Source: Streptomyces sp. A012304 (GTDB lineage: Bacteria; Actinomycetota; Actinomycetes; Streptomycetales; Streptomycetaceae). From it: a stretch of DNA of 64,000 bases. The translations under genes and the position numbers were made by a program. The notes beneath the pieces are model-generated. The model saw nothing but the letters and a program-made list of their open reading frames with translations. It did not search any database and was not told where the DNA came from. How positions within the stretch are numbered: the first letter of the stretch is position 1; every line of letters starts with the position of its first letter. Positions 16,377-25,217 of this stretch are shown here, in pieces. The DNA lies in contig NZ_BQUN01000002.1 of the NCBI RefSeq assembly GCF_026008495.1, positions 1-64,000 on the forward strand, in the 5' to 3' direction.

Positions 16377-17390
16377 CTATTCGCCCTTGGCCGCCGTGAG
16401 TCCCTCCAGCCGGCTGATCAGCGACACCTTGCCGTCCCCGGACCCCTTGCCGGGATCCAGCGCCACCCCGTTCGAGACGAACTCCATCGTCAGCGACTGC
16501 TTGATCTCCCCGGTGGTCAGCGCCAGCACGTTCGCGTTGGGCGTGGGCACCGTCGCGCCCGCCGCGGCCGTCTGCTTCACATAGTGGTGCGTGGCGAAGA
16601 AGACGACGGCCCCGCCGTCCGTGGTGCGCAGCGCCAGCGGCGCGTGGTCGCCGTTCGTCAGCGGCTCGTCGATGTACTGCGTGGCCAGGCCCGGCTTGCT
16701 GGAGTTCTTCGTACGCGCCGCCCGCAGGTCGCTGGTGTGCGCCCCGTCGGCGAAGGTCGCGCCGCCGCTTTGCAGGTACGTCGTGTAGTCCTTGCTCAAA
16801 GCCTGGGGCGGGCGCGCCAGTTCGGCGGAGTCGGCCGGTACGGCCTCGGCCCAGCCGTCTTTGTCCTTGGTGAACTCCGGCAGCGCGCCCGGCGTCACCA
16901 GCGTCAGATACGCCGCCTGCCAGGTCTCCGAGATCCCGTGCCGGGTGAACACCAGCACCCAGCGGGCGCCGCCGCCCTTGTTGGCCTGCGCGTCCGCCAC
17001 GAACCAGCGCGGCCAGCCGGCCTTCTTGGGGATGGTGTACCGCACGTCCGTCAGCTTCAGCGGTGTGTGCTGCGGATTGCCGTTCGGGTTGTTGACCCGC
17101 CCGGCCTTCAGCCGTGCCGCGTCGATGGACCCGAGCGCCCCGGTGGTGTACTCGGCGTCGAGGGAACTGTCGTACGCCGCGTCGGCCTTGTTGTACGCGG
17201 TCGTGAACTCCCCGAGCGCTTCGGCGGCTTCGGCCCGGGTGGCGGCGGGGAGCACCTCGCGCTCCCCATGGACCACCACGCATCCGCTCGCCGTCAGCGA
17301 CACGACGGTCAGCGAGACCGCCACGAGTGCGTTGCCCTCACGCCTGCGAAGCCGTGGACGGCCGGTCCTCAGGCTGCGTTCCCTGGTCAT
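16377..17390 (-). CDS. Lipoprotein of unknown function, end of the efe operon
   Basis: A 337-residue exported lipoprotein: basic N-terminus, hydrophobic segment VAVSLTVVSLT and lipobox LTASGC. The mature part begins with an acidic helical stretch and then mixed alpha/beta sequence, with no motif I recognise. It overlaps the 3' end of efeU by 53 bp in another frame and is therefore likely to be translated with the iron-uptake genes. A role at the cell surface in iron uptake is only inferred from position. Confidence 0.75.
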   Translation of the reverse strand: MTRERSLRTGRPRLRRREGNALVAVSLTVVSLTASGCVVVHGEREVLPAATRAEAAEALGEFTTAYNKADAAYDSSLDAEYTTGALGSIDAARLKAGRVNNPNGNPQHTPLKLTDVRYTIPKKAGWPRWFVADAQANKGGGARWVLVFTRHGISETWQAAYLTLVTPGALPEFTKDKDGWAEAVPADSAELARPPQALSKDYTTYLQSGGATFADGAHTSDLRAARTKNSSKPGLATQYIDEPLTNGDHAPLALRTTDGGAVVFFATHHYVKQTAAAGATVPTPNANVLALTTGEIKQSLTMEFVSNGVALDPGKGSGDGKVSLISRLEGLTAAKGE

Positions 17391-18222
17391 CAGGTGCCTT
17401 CACCTTCCCCTTCCCGGAGGCGAACCCTACCGGGGCGAGGAACAGCGCGAGCGTCGGGACCAGGTACAGCAGCCACACCGTGACCTGGAGGACCGTCGGA
17501 TCGGGCTGGAAGTTGAACACGCCCTTCAGCAGGGTGCCGTACCAGCTGTCCGGCGGGACGGCGCCGCTGATGTCGAAGGCCTTGTCGGTCAGGCCCGGCA
17601 GCCAGTCGGCCTCCTGGAGGTCGTGGAAGCCGTAGGCGAGGACGCCCGCCGCGACGACGACCAGCATGCCGCCGGTCCAGGTGAAGAACCTGGACAGGTT
17701 GATGCGCAGGGCGCCCCGGTAGAACAGCCAGCCCAGCAGGACGGCCGTGGCCAGGCCCAGCGCCACGCCGATCAGCGGGCGCGGAGTGCCGTCGCCGGCC
17801 GCGTGCACCGACGCCCACACGAACAGCGCGGTCTCCAGGCCTTCCCGGCCCACGGCGAGGAACGCGGTGACGACCAGCGCGCCGGTGCCCATCGCGAGGG
17901 CCGCGTCGAGCTTGCCGTGCAGCTCCGACCTCAGGTGCCGGGCGGTGCGCCGCATCCAGAACACCATCCACGTCACCAGCACCACGGCGAGGATCGACAG
18001 GGAGCCGCCGAGCGCCTCCTGCGCCTCGAACGTCAGCTCCTGGGAGCCGAATTCGAGGGCCGAGCCGAAGCCCAGCGCGAGCAGCACCGCCACGGCGATG
18101 CCGGCCCACACCGGCTTCAGCGCCTCCCGGCGTTCCGTCTTCACCAGGTAGGCGATGAGGATGCAGACCACGAGACTGGCCTCCAGGCCCTCCCGCAGAC
18201 CGATCAGGTAGTTGGAGAACAC
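17338..18222 (-). CDS. efeU: EfeU ferrous/ferric iron permease (FTR1 family)
   Basis: A 294-residue, seven-helix permease of the oxidase-dependent iron transporter family. Two REGLE iron-binding motifs occur as expected: LREGLEASLV (about residues 9-18) and GREGLETALF (125-134). It moves iron across the membrane after EfeB/EfeO handling. It starts 4 bp after the efeB stop, so the efeO-efeB-efeU order forms one transcript. Confidence 0.95.
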   Translation of the reverse strand: MFSNYLIGLREGLEASLVVCILIAYLVKTERREALKPVWAGIAVAVLLALGFGSALEFGSQELTFEAQEALGGSLSILAVVLVTWMVFWMRRTARHLRSELHGKLDAALAMGTGALVVTAFLAVGREGLETALFVWASVHAAGDGTPRPLIGVALGLATAVLLGWLFYRGALRINLSRFFTWTGGMLVVVAAGVLAYGFHDLQEADWLPGLTDKAFDISGAVPPDSWYGTLLKGVFNFQPDPTVLQVTVWLLYLVPTLALFLAPVGFASGKGKVKAPDDQGTQPEDRPSTASQA

Positions 18223-18225
18223 GGG

Positions 18226-19491
18226 CTAGGCCTCCTTGGAGAACAGCGTCCGGCCCCACCAGTCGTCCGCGTCCCGGACGCCCGGCGGGATCGCGAAGAC
18301 GGCCGAACCCACGTGCTGGATGTACTCGTTGAGCGCGTCGGTCGCCAGGTTGCGCTGGACCGGGATGAACCCGGTGCGCACATCGCGCTGGTAGGCGAGG
18401 AAGAACAGGCCGGCGTCCAGGCGGCCCAGGCCGTCGGTGCCGTCGGTGAAGGAGTAGCCGCGGCGCAGGATCGTCGCCCCGTGGTTGGAGTCGGGGTGGG
18501 CGAGCCGCACGTGCGCGTCGGGTTTCATCGCCTTCAGGAACGGCTCGTCGCGCTCCTTCGCCCTGCCGACGGGGGCTCCCTCGCCCTTGTCGCGGCCGAA
18601 GACGTCCTCCTGCTCCTGGAGGGAGGTGCGGTCCCAGGTCTCGATGTGCATGCGGATACGGCGGGCGACGAGGTAGGAGCCGCCGGCCATCCAGGCGGGC
18701 CCGTCCTTCTCGCCGACCCAGACGAACTTCTCCAGCCGGTCCGTCTCGGTGCCCGCGATGTTGCGGGTGCCGTCCTTGAAACCCATCAGGTTGCGGGGGG
18801 TCTGCGCCTCCGGCGTCGTCGAGGAGGTCTTGCCGAAGCCGAGCTGCGACCAGCGGATGACGACCTTGCCCATGCCGATCCGGGCCAGGTTGCGGATGGC
18901 GTGCACCGCGACCTGCGGGTCGTCCGCGCACGCCTGCACGCACAGGTCGCCGCCGCTGCGGGCCGCGTCCAGGTTGTCCCCGGCGAACCGCGGCAGGTCC
19001 ACGAGGGCCTCCGGCCGCTCGCCGGCAAGCTGGAATTTGGTGAACAGCGACGGGCCGAAGCCGACGGTGAGGGTCAGCCGGGACGGCTTGAGGCCCAGCG
19101 CCTCGCCCGTGTCGTCCGGCGGCGCCTCGGGCAGGCCGCCGTACGCGCCCTCCCCGACCGTCCGCCCGGCCGTCATCCGGCGGGCCGCCTCGGTCCAGTC
19201 CTTCAGCAGCCGTACGAACTCGGCGCGGTCGGTGGTGGTCACGTCGAACGCGGCGAAGTGCAGCCGGTCCTGCACGGGCGTGGCGATGCCCGCCTGGTGC
19301 GTGCCGTGGAAGGCGACGGCGGCGCCCGCCGCGGCTCCGGCCGGGTCGGTGTCGTGGCCGGTGCGGGCCACCGCGACCGCGCCGCCGGCCGCGGCGGCCC
19401 CGAGCGCGAGACCCGCGCCGCCCCAGCCGATCAGCGCCCGCCGGGTGGGGGCGGGCGGGGTGCTGCTGTCCTGGTCCGTCAGATCCGGCAT
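18226..19491 (-). CDS. efeB: EfeB deferrochelatase / DyP-type peroxidase
   Basis: A 421-residue haem peroxidase exported by Tat; the signal has TRRALIGWGGAGLALGAAAA. The dye-decolorising peroxidase motif GFKDGTRN supplies the distal Asp, and the haem-ligand region reads AHPDSNHGATILRRGYSFT. In the Efe system it oxidises Fe(II) and may extract iron from haem. It lies 15 bp after efeO and is followed at once by efeU. Confidence 0.95.
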   Translation of the reverse strand: MPDLTDQDSSTPPAPTRRALIGWGGAGLALGAAAAGGAVAVARTGHDTDPAGAAAGAAVAFHGTHQAGIATPVQDRLHFAAFDVTTTDRAEFVRLLKDWTEAARRMTAGRTVGEGAYGGLPEAPPDDTGEALGLKPSRLTLTVGFGPSLFTKFQLAGERPEALVDLPRFAGDNLDAARSGGDLCVQACADDPQVAVHAIRNLARIGMGKVVIRWSQLGFGKTSSTTPEAQTPRNLMGFKDGTRNIAGTETDRLEKFVWVGEKDGPAWMAGGSYLVARRIRMHIETWDRTSLQEQEDVFGRDKGEGAPVGRAKERDEPFLKAMKPDAHVRLAHPDSNHGATILRRGYSFTDGTDGLGRLDAGLFFLAYQRDVRTGFIPVQRNLATDALNEYIQHVGSAVFAIPPGVRDADDWWGRTLFSKEA

Positions 19492-19506
19492 GTCAGTGCC
19501 CTCCGG

Positions 19507-20649
19507 TCACTTCGCGACGGCGGCGGCGAGCTTGGACAGCGGCTCCGCGAGCGCGTTCACCGCGTCCGACAGCTCCTTGCGCTGGGCCGGGCTCACCTTG
19601 TCGTAGGAGACGAAGTCGTACGAGGTCTTGTCCGCGCGGTACTTGTCCAGCAGGGCGTCGATCGCCGTGAACTGCTTGTCCAGCTCGGTGACCAGCGCCG
19701 CGTCGTTCTCCCGGGCGACCGGCTCGAGCAGCTCGTACGACTTCTGGGCGCCTTCCACGTTGGCCTTGAAGTCGACCAGGTCGGTGTGCGAGTAGCGCTC
19801 CTCCTCGCCGGTGACCTTGCCGGTGGCGACCTCGTCGAGCAGCTCCTTGGCACCGTTGGCCATGGAGGTCGGGGAGATCTCGGCCTTGCCGACCCGCTTC
19901 TGCCAGTCCGTCAGGTCGGTGACGAGCTGGTCGGCGAGGGTCTTCTCCTCCGGGCCGATCTTCTTGTCCTGCCAGAGGGCCTTCTCCAGCCGGTGCCAGC
20001 CGGTCCACTTCTGCCCGGCCTCCAGGCCGTCCGCGCGGACGTCGACCTTCGGGTCGATGTCACCGAAGGACTCGGCGACCGGCTCGGTGCGCTCCCAGCC
20101 GATGCGGGAGGGCGCGTACGCCTTCTTCGCGGCCTCCAGGTCGCCGGCCTTGACCGCCGCGACGAACGTCGCGACCTTCGGCAGTGTCTCGTCGGCCTGC
20201 GCCTGCGCGTACGCCCGGTAGGCGGCGACGGCCTTGTCCAGGCGCGGATCGCGCTTCGCGACGGCGTCGGCGCCGGTGACCTTCAGGTCCTGGCGGATGC
20301 CGTCGCCCTTCATGCCCGGCTTGCAGGCGATCCGGTACTCGCCGGCCTTCACCTCGGCGGTGACCCGCTGCCTGGTGCCGGGTCCGATGTTCTCCCGCTC
20401 GGTGACCACCCGGTCGTCGGGGAAGAGGATGTAGACCTCGGTGACCTTCGAGCCCTTGTTCTCGATGGCGAGTTCGACGTGCCCGGCGGTTATCTCCTTC
20501 TTGGAGGTCTCGCACTTGTCGTCGGTCGCGGTCACGTCGATGACCCGGTCGCCGTCCTTGGCGTCGCTCTTCTCCGTGCAGCCGGTCACTGCGGTCAGGG
20601 CGGCCGCGGTGACGGCGGCGGTGACGAGGGAGAATCTGACGGCTCGCAT
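19507..20649 (-). CDS. efeO: EfeO periplasmic/surface iron-binding lipoprotein
   Basis: A 380-residue lipoprotein. The signal MRAVRFSLVTAAVTAAALTA ends in lipobox TAVTGC. An N-terminal cupredoxin-like domain (DDKCETSKKEITAGHVELAI ... EYRIACKPGMKGDG) precedes the C-terminal M75-type helical domain, with GWHRLEKALWQDKKIG and the His/Glu-rich helices typical of EfeO. It delivers iron to EfeU. I use the internal ATG with a GGGAG ribosome site; an upstream ATG in frame lacks the signal peptide context. It is the first gene of the efeOBU-lipoprotein operon, below an iron box. Confidence 0.94.
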   Translation of the reverse strand: MRAVRFSLVTAAVTAAALTAVTGCTEKSDAKDGDRVIDVTATDDKCETSKKEITAGHVELAIENKGSKVTEVYILFPDDRVVTERENIGPGTRQRVTAEVKAGEYRIACKPGMKGDGIRQDLKVTGADAVAKRDPRLDKAVAAYRAYAQAQADETLPKVATFVAAVKAGDLEAAKKAYAPSRIGWERTEPVAESFGDIDPKVDVRADGLEAGQKWTGWHRLEKALWQDKKIGPEEKTLADQLVTDLTDWQKRVGKAEISPTSMANGAKELLDEVATGKVTGEEERYSHTDLVDFKANVEGAQKSYELLEPVARENDAALVTELDKQFTAIDALLDKYRADKTSYDFVSYDKVSPAQRKELSDAVNALAEPLSKLAAAVAK

Positions 20650-20698
20650 ACGGGCTCCCGGAGGATGGCTGAAAAACAGCGCGACAGCGCTCACAAGG

Positions 20699-20717
20699 AT
20701 TGGTGAGGCTGCCCTAA
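20699..20717 (-). promoter_or_regulatory. Iron box (DmdR/IdeR operator) of efeO
   Basis: On the minus strand the 19-mer TTAGGGCAGCCTCACCAAT matches most positions of the DtxR-family consensus TTAGGTTAGGCTAACCTAA. It lies 50 bp upstream of the efeO start, where iron-loaded DmdR1 would repress the operon. Confidence 0.7.
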
Positions 20718-20892
20718 CTTAGACCCCGTATAGGCACGAGGTGATCACAGTCGACCAAATCGGGCGCAAAGAATCAGTCAAAGGGAAATCAAAGGATGCC
20801 GCTCGGGACGTACTTGGGCGGCCTCACCTTCAGTCGCGAGCGCTGGTCCGGCCGTGACCGGCTCACCCCCCGAGCGATGTTTCAATTCCCGC

Positions 20893-21537
20893 GTGACTGA
20901 TTACGACGTGCTCCGCGTCTTCTGCGCGCCCAACGGCGGATACGGCAACGAACTGGGCGTCGTGCGGGACGGCTCCCGGCTGCCCGAGCGGAGCGACCGG
21001 CAGGACCTCGCAGCGAAACTCGGCTTCAGCGAGACGGTGTTCGTCGACGACCCCGAGCGAGGGATCATCGACATCTACACCCCCACCCTGCGCCTGCCCT
21101 TCGCCGGCCACCCCTGCGTCGGCACCGCCTGGCTCCTGGACGTGCCCGAACTCGTCACCCCGGCCGGGGTGGTGGGCGCCCGCCTGGACGGGGAGTTCAG
21201 CTGGATCGAGGCGCGGGCGGAGTGGGCCCCGCCGCGCACCCTGCGCCAGTACGCCACCGCCGCCGAGGTCGACGACCTGCCGGTGCCGCCGCCCGGCGAG
21301 TGGATCTACGCCTGGGCCTGGGAGGACGAGCCCGCCGGCCGGATCCGCGCCCGCGGCTTCCCCGGCCGCGACGACGGCATCGAGGAGGACGAGGCGACCG
21401 GCGCGGCGGCGCTGCTGCTCACGGACCTGCTGGGCCGCGCCCTGAACATCACACAGGGTGCGGGCTCCCAGATCCTGACGGCGCCGCAGCCGCACGGGTG
21501 GGTGGAGATCGGCGGACGCGTGTACCTGGAGCGCTGA
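20893..21537 (+). CDS. PhzF family isomerase/epimerase-like protein
   Basis: A 214-residue member of the PhzF (DapF-like fold) family, at the short end of the usual range (about 260-300 residues). The N-terminus VTDYDVLRVFCAPNGGYGNE has the PhzF pattern with G-N-E, LPFAGHPCVGTAWLL is the second signature, and the C-terminus carries DEATGAAALLLTD. The function (isomerase or other) is not known for this branch. The start at GTG 20893 follows the family N-terminus; a GTG 13 codons upstream is the alternative. Confidence 0.82.
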   Translation: MTDYDVLRVFCAPNGGYGNELGVVRDGSRLPERSDRQDLAAKLGFSETVFVDDPERGIIDIYTPTLRLPFAGHPCVGTAWLLDVPELVTPAGVVGARLDGEFSWIEARAEWAPPRTLRQYATAAEVDDLPVPPPGEWIYAWAWEDEPAGRIRARGFPGRDDGIEEDEATGAAALLLTDLLGRALNITQGAGSQILTAPQPHGWVEIGGRVYLER

Positions 21538-21632
21538 GCCCGCGGGCCGACGGTGTCGGTGCCGGTGTGCCGGGGGCTCCCGCCGCGGCGTCCGTGTCCG
21601 GGGGGCACACCGCGGCGTCGTGTCCCGGGAGT

Positions 21633-22280
21633 TCACGCCGAGAGCGGGAACTCCTCGCCGAGCGCGCGGAAGACCGCCGTGTTCAGCGCGAACGCCTTCT
21701 TGCACTCCGTGACGATCCGCTGCTTCTCCAGGTCGTCGGCGCGCACCCCGTCCAGCAGCTCGCGGTACGCGCGCTTGAACGCGGCCGGGTTGCCGATCTC
21801 CTCGAAGACGTAGAAGCGGACGCCGTCGCCCTTCTTCTCGAAGCCCCAGGTCCTCTCCGCCTTGTCGCGGATGATCTGCCCGCCGGAGAGGTCGCCGAGG
21901 TAACGGGTGTAGTGGTGGGCGACGTATCCGCCGGGCCAGCGCTCGGCGCACTCGCGCACCCGGTCCGCGTACGCCCGGGTCGCCGGCAGCGCGGACAGGC
22001 CCGCACGCCAGTCCGGGCCGCGCAGGTGCGCGAGGTCCCGCTCCAGCGCGGCCAGCCGGAACAGCTCCGGCCGGACGAACGGTCCCGCCACCGGGTCCGA
22101 CGCCAGCCGCTCCGCCGCGGCCTCCAGGGCCTCGTACACGAACCACAGTTGCTCGGTGTAGCGCGCGTACGCGTCGACGCCGAGCCTGCCGCCGAGCAGG
22201 TCGCTCATGAACGTCGAGGTCTCGGCCTCCGTGTGCTGTTCGTGGGACGCCGTGCGGATGACTGTCGAGAAGGAGTCCAT
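21633..22280 (-). CDS. hmuO: Heme oxygenase (biliverdin-producing)
   Basis: A 215-residue, HmuO-type enzyme that cleaves haem to biliverdin, CO and Fe(II), supplying iron. The proximal His is in HEQHTEAETSTFMSDLLGG (H16), aligned to the H of the HmuO motif AHEKAE-STFMSDLL. The distal helix shows YLGDLSGGQIIRDKAE, with the conserved DLSGGQ. I start at the second Met (MDSFST), which has GAGG at 8 bases. An almost perfect iron box lies directly upstream, so expression is expected only in iron limitation. It converges with phzF. Confidence 0.94.
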   Translation of the reverse strand: MDSFSTVIRTASHEQHTEAETSTFMSDLLGGRLGVDAYARYTEQLWFVYEALEAAAERLASDPVAGPFVRPELFRLAALERDLAHLRGPDWRAGLSALPATRAYADRVRECAERWPGGYVAHHYTRYLGDLSGGQIIRDKAERTWGFEKKGDGVRFYVFEEIGNPAAFKRAYRELLDGVRADDLEKQRIVTECKKAFALNTAVFRALGEEFPLSA

Positions 22281-22292
22281 GGCCATATCCTC

Positions 22293-22311
22293 TGAGGTTA
22301 GGCTTGCCTAA
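22293..22311 (+). promoter_or_regulatory. Iron box (DmdR/IdeR operator) of the heme oxygenase gene
   Basis: TGAGGTTAGGCTTGCCTAA matches the DtxR/IdeR/DmdR consensus at nearly every position. It ends 13 bp upstream of the heme oxygenase start codon, so it must cover the promoter or early leader. Confidence 0.85.
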
Positions 22312-22354
22312 GTCAACAGTTTGCCGACGTCCTGTCGGTAAAAGCGTAGAAGAA

Positions 22355-22384
22355 GGAACCCGCCCTCACCAGAGGACGGGTTCC
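22355..22384. terminator. Hairpin terminator downstream of map
   Basis: GGAACCCGCCCTC (22355-22367) pairs with GAGGACGGGTTCC (22372-22384), a 13-bp stem with one G-T pair and a 4-base loop. It lies 18 bp beyond the map stop codon and would insulate map from the heme oxygenase promoter. There is no T-tract, as is usual in Streptomyces. Confidence 0.7.
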
Positions 22385-22401
22385 GATCGGGTAGCGGCAG
22401 C

Positions 22402-23259
22402 TCAGGGCAGGGTCAGGATCTCCGCTCCGGTCTCCGTCACCGCGAGCGTGTGCTCGAACTGGGCGGTCCGCCTGCGGTCCTTCGTGACGACCGTCCAGCC
22501 GTCGTCCCACATGTCGTATTCGTGCGTCCCGAGCGTCAGCATCGGCTCGATCGTGAACGTCATTCCGGGCTGGATGACCGTCGTCGCGTGCGGGCTGTCG
22601 TAGTGCGGGATGATCAGCCCCGAGTGGAACGACGAGTTGATCCCGTGCCCGGTGAAGTCCCGCACCACGCCGTACCCGAACCTCTTCGCGTACGACTCGA
22701 TGACCCGGCCGATGATGTTGATCTGACGCCCCGGCTTGACGGCCTTGATCGCGCGGTCGAGGGACTCCCGGGTCCGCTCCACCAGCAGCCGGCTCTCCTC
22801 GTCGACGTCCCCGACCAGGTAGGTGGCGTTGTTGTCGCCGTGCACCCCGCCGATGTACGCGGTCACGTCCAGGTTGACGATGTCGCCGTCGCGCAGCACC
22901 GTCGAGTCCGGGATGCCGTGGCAGATCACCTCGTTGACGCTGGTGCACAGCGACTTGGGGAAACCGCGGTAACCGAGGGTGGAGGGGTAGGCGCCGTGGT
23001 CGCACAGGTACTCGTGCGCCACCTTGTCCAGTGCGTCCGTGGTCACGCCCGGCGCGATGATCTTCGCGGCCTCGGCCATCGCCCGCGCGGCGATCCGGCC
23101 GGCGACCCGCATCGCCTCGATCGTCTCGGGCGTCTGCACCTCCGGCCCGGTGTACGGCGTCGGCGCGGGCTTGCCGACGTACTCGGGACGGCGGATGTTT
23201 CCGGGCACGGAACGGACGGGGGACAGCACCCCGGGGACGAGCAGCGACTGGCCAGACAT
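22402..23259 (-). CDS. map: Type I methionine aminopeptidase
   Basis: A 285-residue cytosolic metalloprotease that removes the initiator Met. The metal ligands are visible: D in [12 protein letters not shown] in [13 protein letters not shown] in [14 protein letters not shown] in TFTIEPMLT and E in [12 protein letters not shown]. The N-terminal extension ([20 protein letters not shown]) with PxxP-like sequences is typical of actinobacterial MAPs. The gene is divergent from a small conserved gene at 23317. Confidence 0.95.
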   Translation of the reverse strand: MSGQSLLVPGVLSPVRSVPGNIRRPEYVGKPAPTPYTGPEVQTPETIEAMRVAGRIAARAMAEAAKIIAPGVTTDALDKVAHEYLCDHGAYPSTLGYRGFPKSLCTSVNEVICHGIPDSTVLRDGDIVNLDVTAYIGGVHGDNNATYLVGDVDEESRLLVERTRESLDRAIKAVKPGRQINIIGRVIESYAKRFGYGVVRDFTGHGINSSFHSGLIIPHYDSPHATTVIQPGMTFTIEPMLTLGTHEYDMWDDGWTVVTKDRRRTAQFEHTLAVTETGAEILTLP

Positions 23260-23316
23260 GGCCCGAGTCTAACCAGCGGGCATGGGGGAACATGTCGTTG
23301 GCGAGAGGAGCTGGTC

Positions 23317-23550
23317 ATGGCCCTGTTCAAGAAGCGGACGGTCGGCAAGCCGGGCGAGTGGTACTACTGCCTGCAACACAAGAAGGTCGAGGAAGGCCCT
23401 GAGTGCCCGGCCAAGGACCGTTTCGGTCCCTACGCCACCCGCCCGGAGGCCGAACAGGCGATGCAGACCGCCCGCGAACGCAACCTCGAGTGGGAGACCG
23501 ACCCCCGCTGGCACGACACCACGGCCCCCGACCCCACGAACACGGACTGA
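23317..23550 (+). CDS. Small conserved hypothetical protein
   Basis: A 77-residue soluble basic/acidic protein (MALFKKRTVGKPGEWYYCLQ ... CPAKDRFGPYATRPEAEQAM). The WYYCLQHKKVEEGPEC stretch, with two Cys and a His, could bind metal, and GPYATRPEAEQAMQTARERN looks like the end of a SPOR-like repeat. It has a strong ribosome site (GAGAGGAG) and is divergent from map. I cannot assign a function. Confidence 0.7.
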   Translation: MALFKKRTVGKPGEWYYCLQHKKVEEGPECPAKDRFGPYATRPEAEQAMQTARERNLEWETDPRWHDTTAPDPTNTD

Positions 23551-23846
23551 CCACACCTCCTCCGGGAGGCGTCAGTCCCACGGGGGGCCGCGGCAGGCGT
23601 CCCGCGCCAGAGCGCATCGCTCGACGACGCGGGCGTGCCCGTGCGGGCGCCTGCCCGTCGCCTTCGGCGCCCGCGGCCACCCGGGGCCGGATCCCAGTCG
23701 GCGGCCCGTCGCGGGCCCTCACCCCGCGACGCGCGCCGGGCCGGCGGGTGCTCCCGCCACGGGGGCGTGCCGCGACGCGACGCGGGCGCCTCCCGTGCGG
23801 GCGTCCGCCGCCGATCCCTGCGGCCTTCGGCGGGCCGGGCCCGGCG
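23551..23846. other. GC-extreme intergenic spacer
   Basis: These 296 bp lie between convergent genes. The region is very GC-rich, with recurring GCCCGYGCGGGCG and CTTCGGCG strings that can form hairpins (for example CGCCTTCGGCG near 23660 and GGCCTTCGGCGGGCC near 23822). Nothing looks coding; some of it may serve as termination signals for both sides. Confidence 0.5.
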
Positions 23847-25151
23847 TCAGGGCGGGGGAGGGGACGCGCGTCGGGTGCGCAGGCGGGCCGCGTGTTCGTC
23901 GGTGCGGGCGTCGTAGCGCATGAGGGCGGGGAGGGAGACGGCCAGGAGGCCCACCGCGGTCAGGCACATCAGACCGCCGGACCAGACCGAGGCGCGGACG
24001 CCCAGCCAGCTCGCGAAGGCACCGCTGCGGACCTGTCCGAGGGTCGGACCGACCGAGTACGACAGCAGCTCGATGCCGGCGAGACGGCCGCGCAGCTCGT
24101 CGGGGATCGTCTGGTCCCACATGACACCGCGGAAGATGCCGCTGACCATGTCGAACGCCCCCGCGAGGGTCAGGCACAGCAGCACCGCCCACACGTTGCC
24201 CGCGAGCCCGGCGCCCGTGATCGCCACACCCCACAGCGCCGCCGACAGCACCACCATCCGCCCGTGCCGGTGGACCCGCGAGGTCCAGCCGCTGGTCAGA
24301 CTCACCAGCAGCGCCCCCGCCGGGACGCTCGCGTACATCAGCCCCAGCGACCACTCGGCGTCCAGCTCGTCCGCGAGGAACGGCAGCACGGCCAGCGGCA
24401 TCGACAGGAACATCGCCGCGAGGTCGACGGCGTACGTCCCGAGCAGGTCCTTGCGGCCCCAGGCGTACCTGGCCCCCTCGGCGATCGCCCGCAGGGACGG
24501 CTTCGCGGCCTCCCGCGCGGCGGGGGAGGCCGCGATCCGCCCCATCAGGGCGACGGAGACGACGAAGGTGAGGACATCGGCCGCGTAGGCCCAGCCGAGC
24601 CCCGCGTACGCCACGACCACGCCCGCCAGGGCCGGGGCCGCGACCCCGCCGACCGTCCAGCGCAGCGAGTTCAGCGCCGACGCCGCCGGCAGGTGTTCAT
24701 GGGCCACGATCCGCGGCCACAGCGAGTCCATCGCGGGCCGCTGCACCGACACCAGCGCGGAGGACAGCGCGGCGACGACGTACAGCGGCCAGATCGTCGG
24801 CGTCGGCAGCAGCGCGTTCACCAGCAGCACCGACGACAGCAGGCCCTGGCCGGCCTCCGTCCACACGATCAGCTTCCGCTTGTCCCACGCGTCCGCCAGC
24901 GCCCCGCCGTACAGCCCGAACAGCAGCAGCGGCACCAGCTCCACGGCCCCGATCGCGCCGACCGCCGCCGCCGACCCGGTCAGGTCCTTCAGCTGCACGG
25001 GCAGCGCGACGAAGGTGAGGAAACTGCCGAAGTTCGAGATCAGCCCCGAGACCCACAGCCGCCGGAAGTCACGGGAGGCCCGCCAGGGGGTGAGGTCGGG
25101 CAGCAGCGCACGGGTGCGGCCGGGCGGTGCGGAAGCGTCGTCGACGGTCAC
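23847..25151 (-). CDS. MFS transporter (EntS-like, MFS_3 type)
   Basis: A 434-residue, 12-helix exporter. The N-terminus has LTPWRASRDFRRLWVSGLIS, the hallmark opening of the EntS/MFS_3 branch; loop 2-3 contains GGALADAWDKRKLIVWTEAG, and the central region reads AFDMVSGIFRGVMWDQTIPD followed by ELRGRLAGIELLSYSVGPTL. EntS relatives export siderophores or other small molecules; the substrate here is unknown. It starts with GTG and ends in a proline tail. Confidence 0.85.
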   Translation of the reverse strand: MTVDDASAPPGRTRALLPDLTPWRASRDFRRLWVSGLISNFGSFLTFVALPVQLKDLTGSAAAVGAIGAVELVPLLLFGLYGGALADAWDKRKLIVWTEAGQGLLSSVLLVNALLPTPTIWPLYVVAALSSALVSVQRPAMDSLWPRIVAHEHLPAASALNSLRWTVGGVAAPALAGVVVAYAGLGWAYAADVLTFVVSVALMGRIAASPAAREAAKPSLRAIAEGARYAWGRKDLLGTYAVDLAAMFLSMPLAVLPFLADELDAEWSLGLMYASVPAGALLVSLTSGWTSRVHRHGRMVVLSAALWGVAITGAGLAGNVWAVLLCLTLAGAFDMVSGIFRGVMWDQTIPDELRGRLAGIELLSYSVGPTLGQVRSGAFASWLGVRASVWSGGLMCLTAVGLLAVSLPALMRYDARTDEHAARLRTRRASPPPP

Positions 25152-25217
25152 GACCGGCCATGCTCCGGGGCCGGTCGTGGGCCGGGCAACTGCTTTTCCC
25201 GCCGAGAGCCGGGGCCC

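Noticed and set aside
16792..20706. 1304-codon open frame on the + strand
   Set aside because: It is the antisense of efeU, efeB and efeO, all with unmistakable family motifs; the product is Arg/Gly/Val-rich and has no domain.
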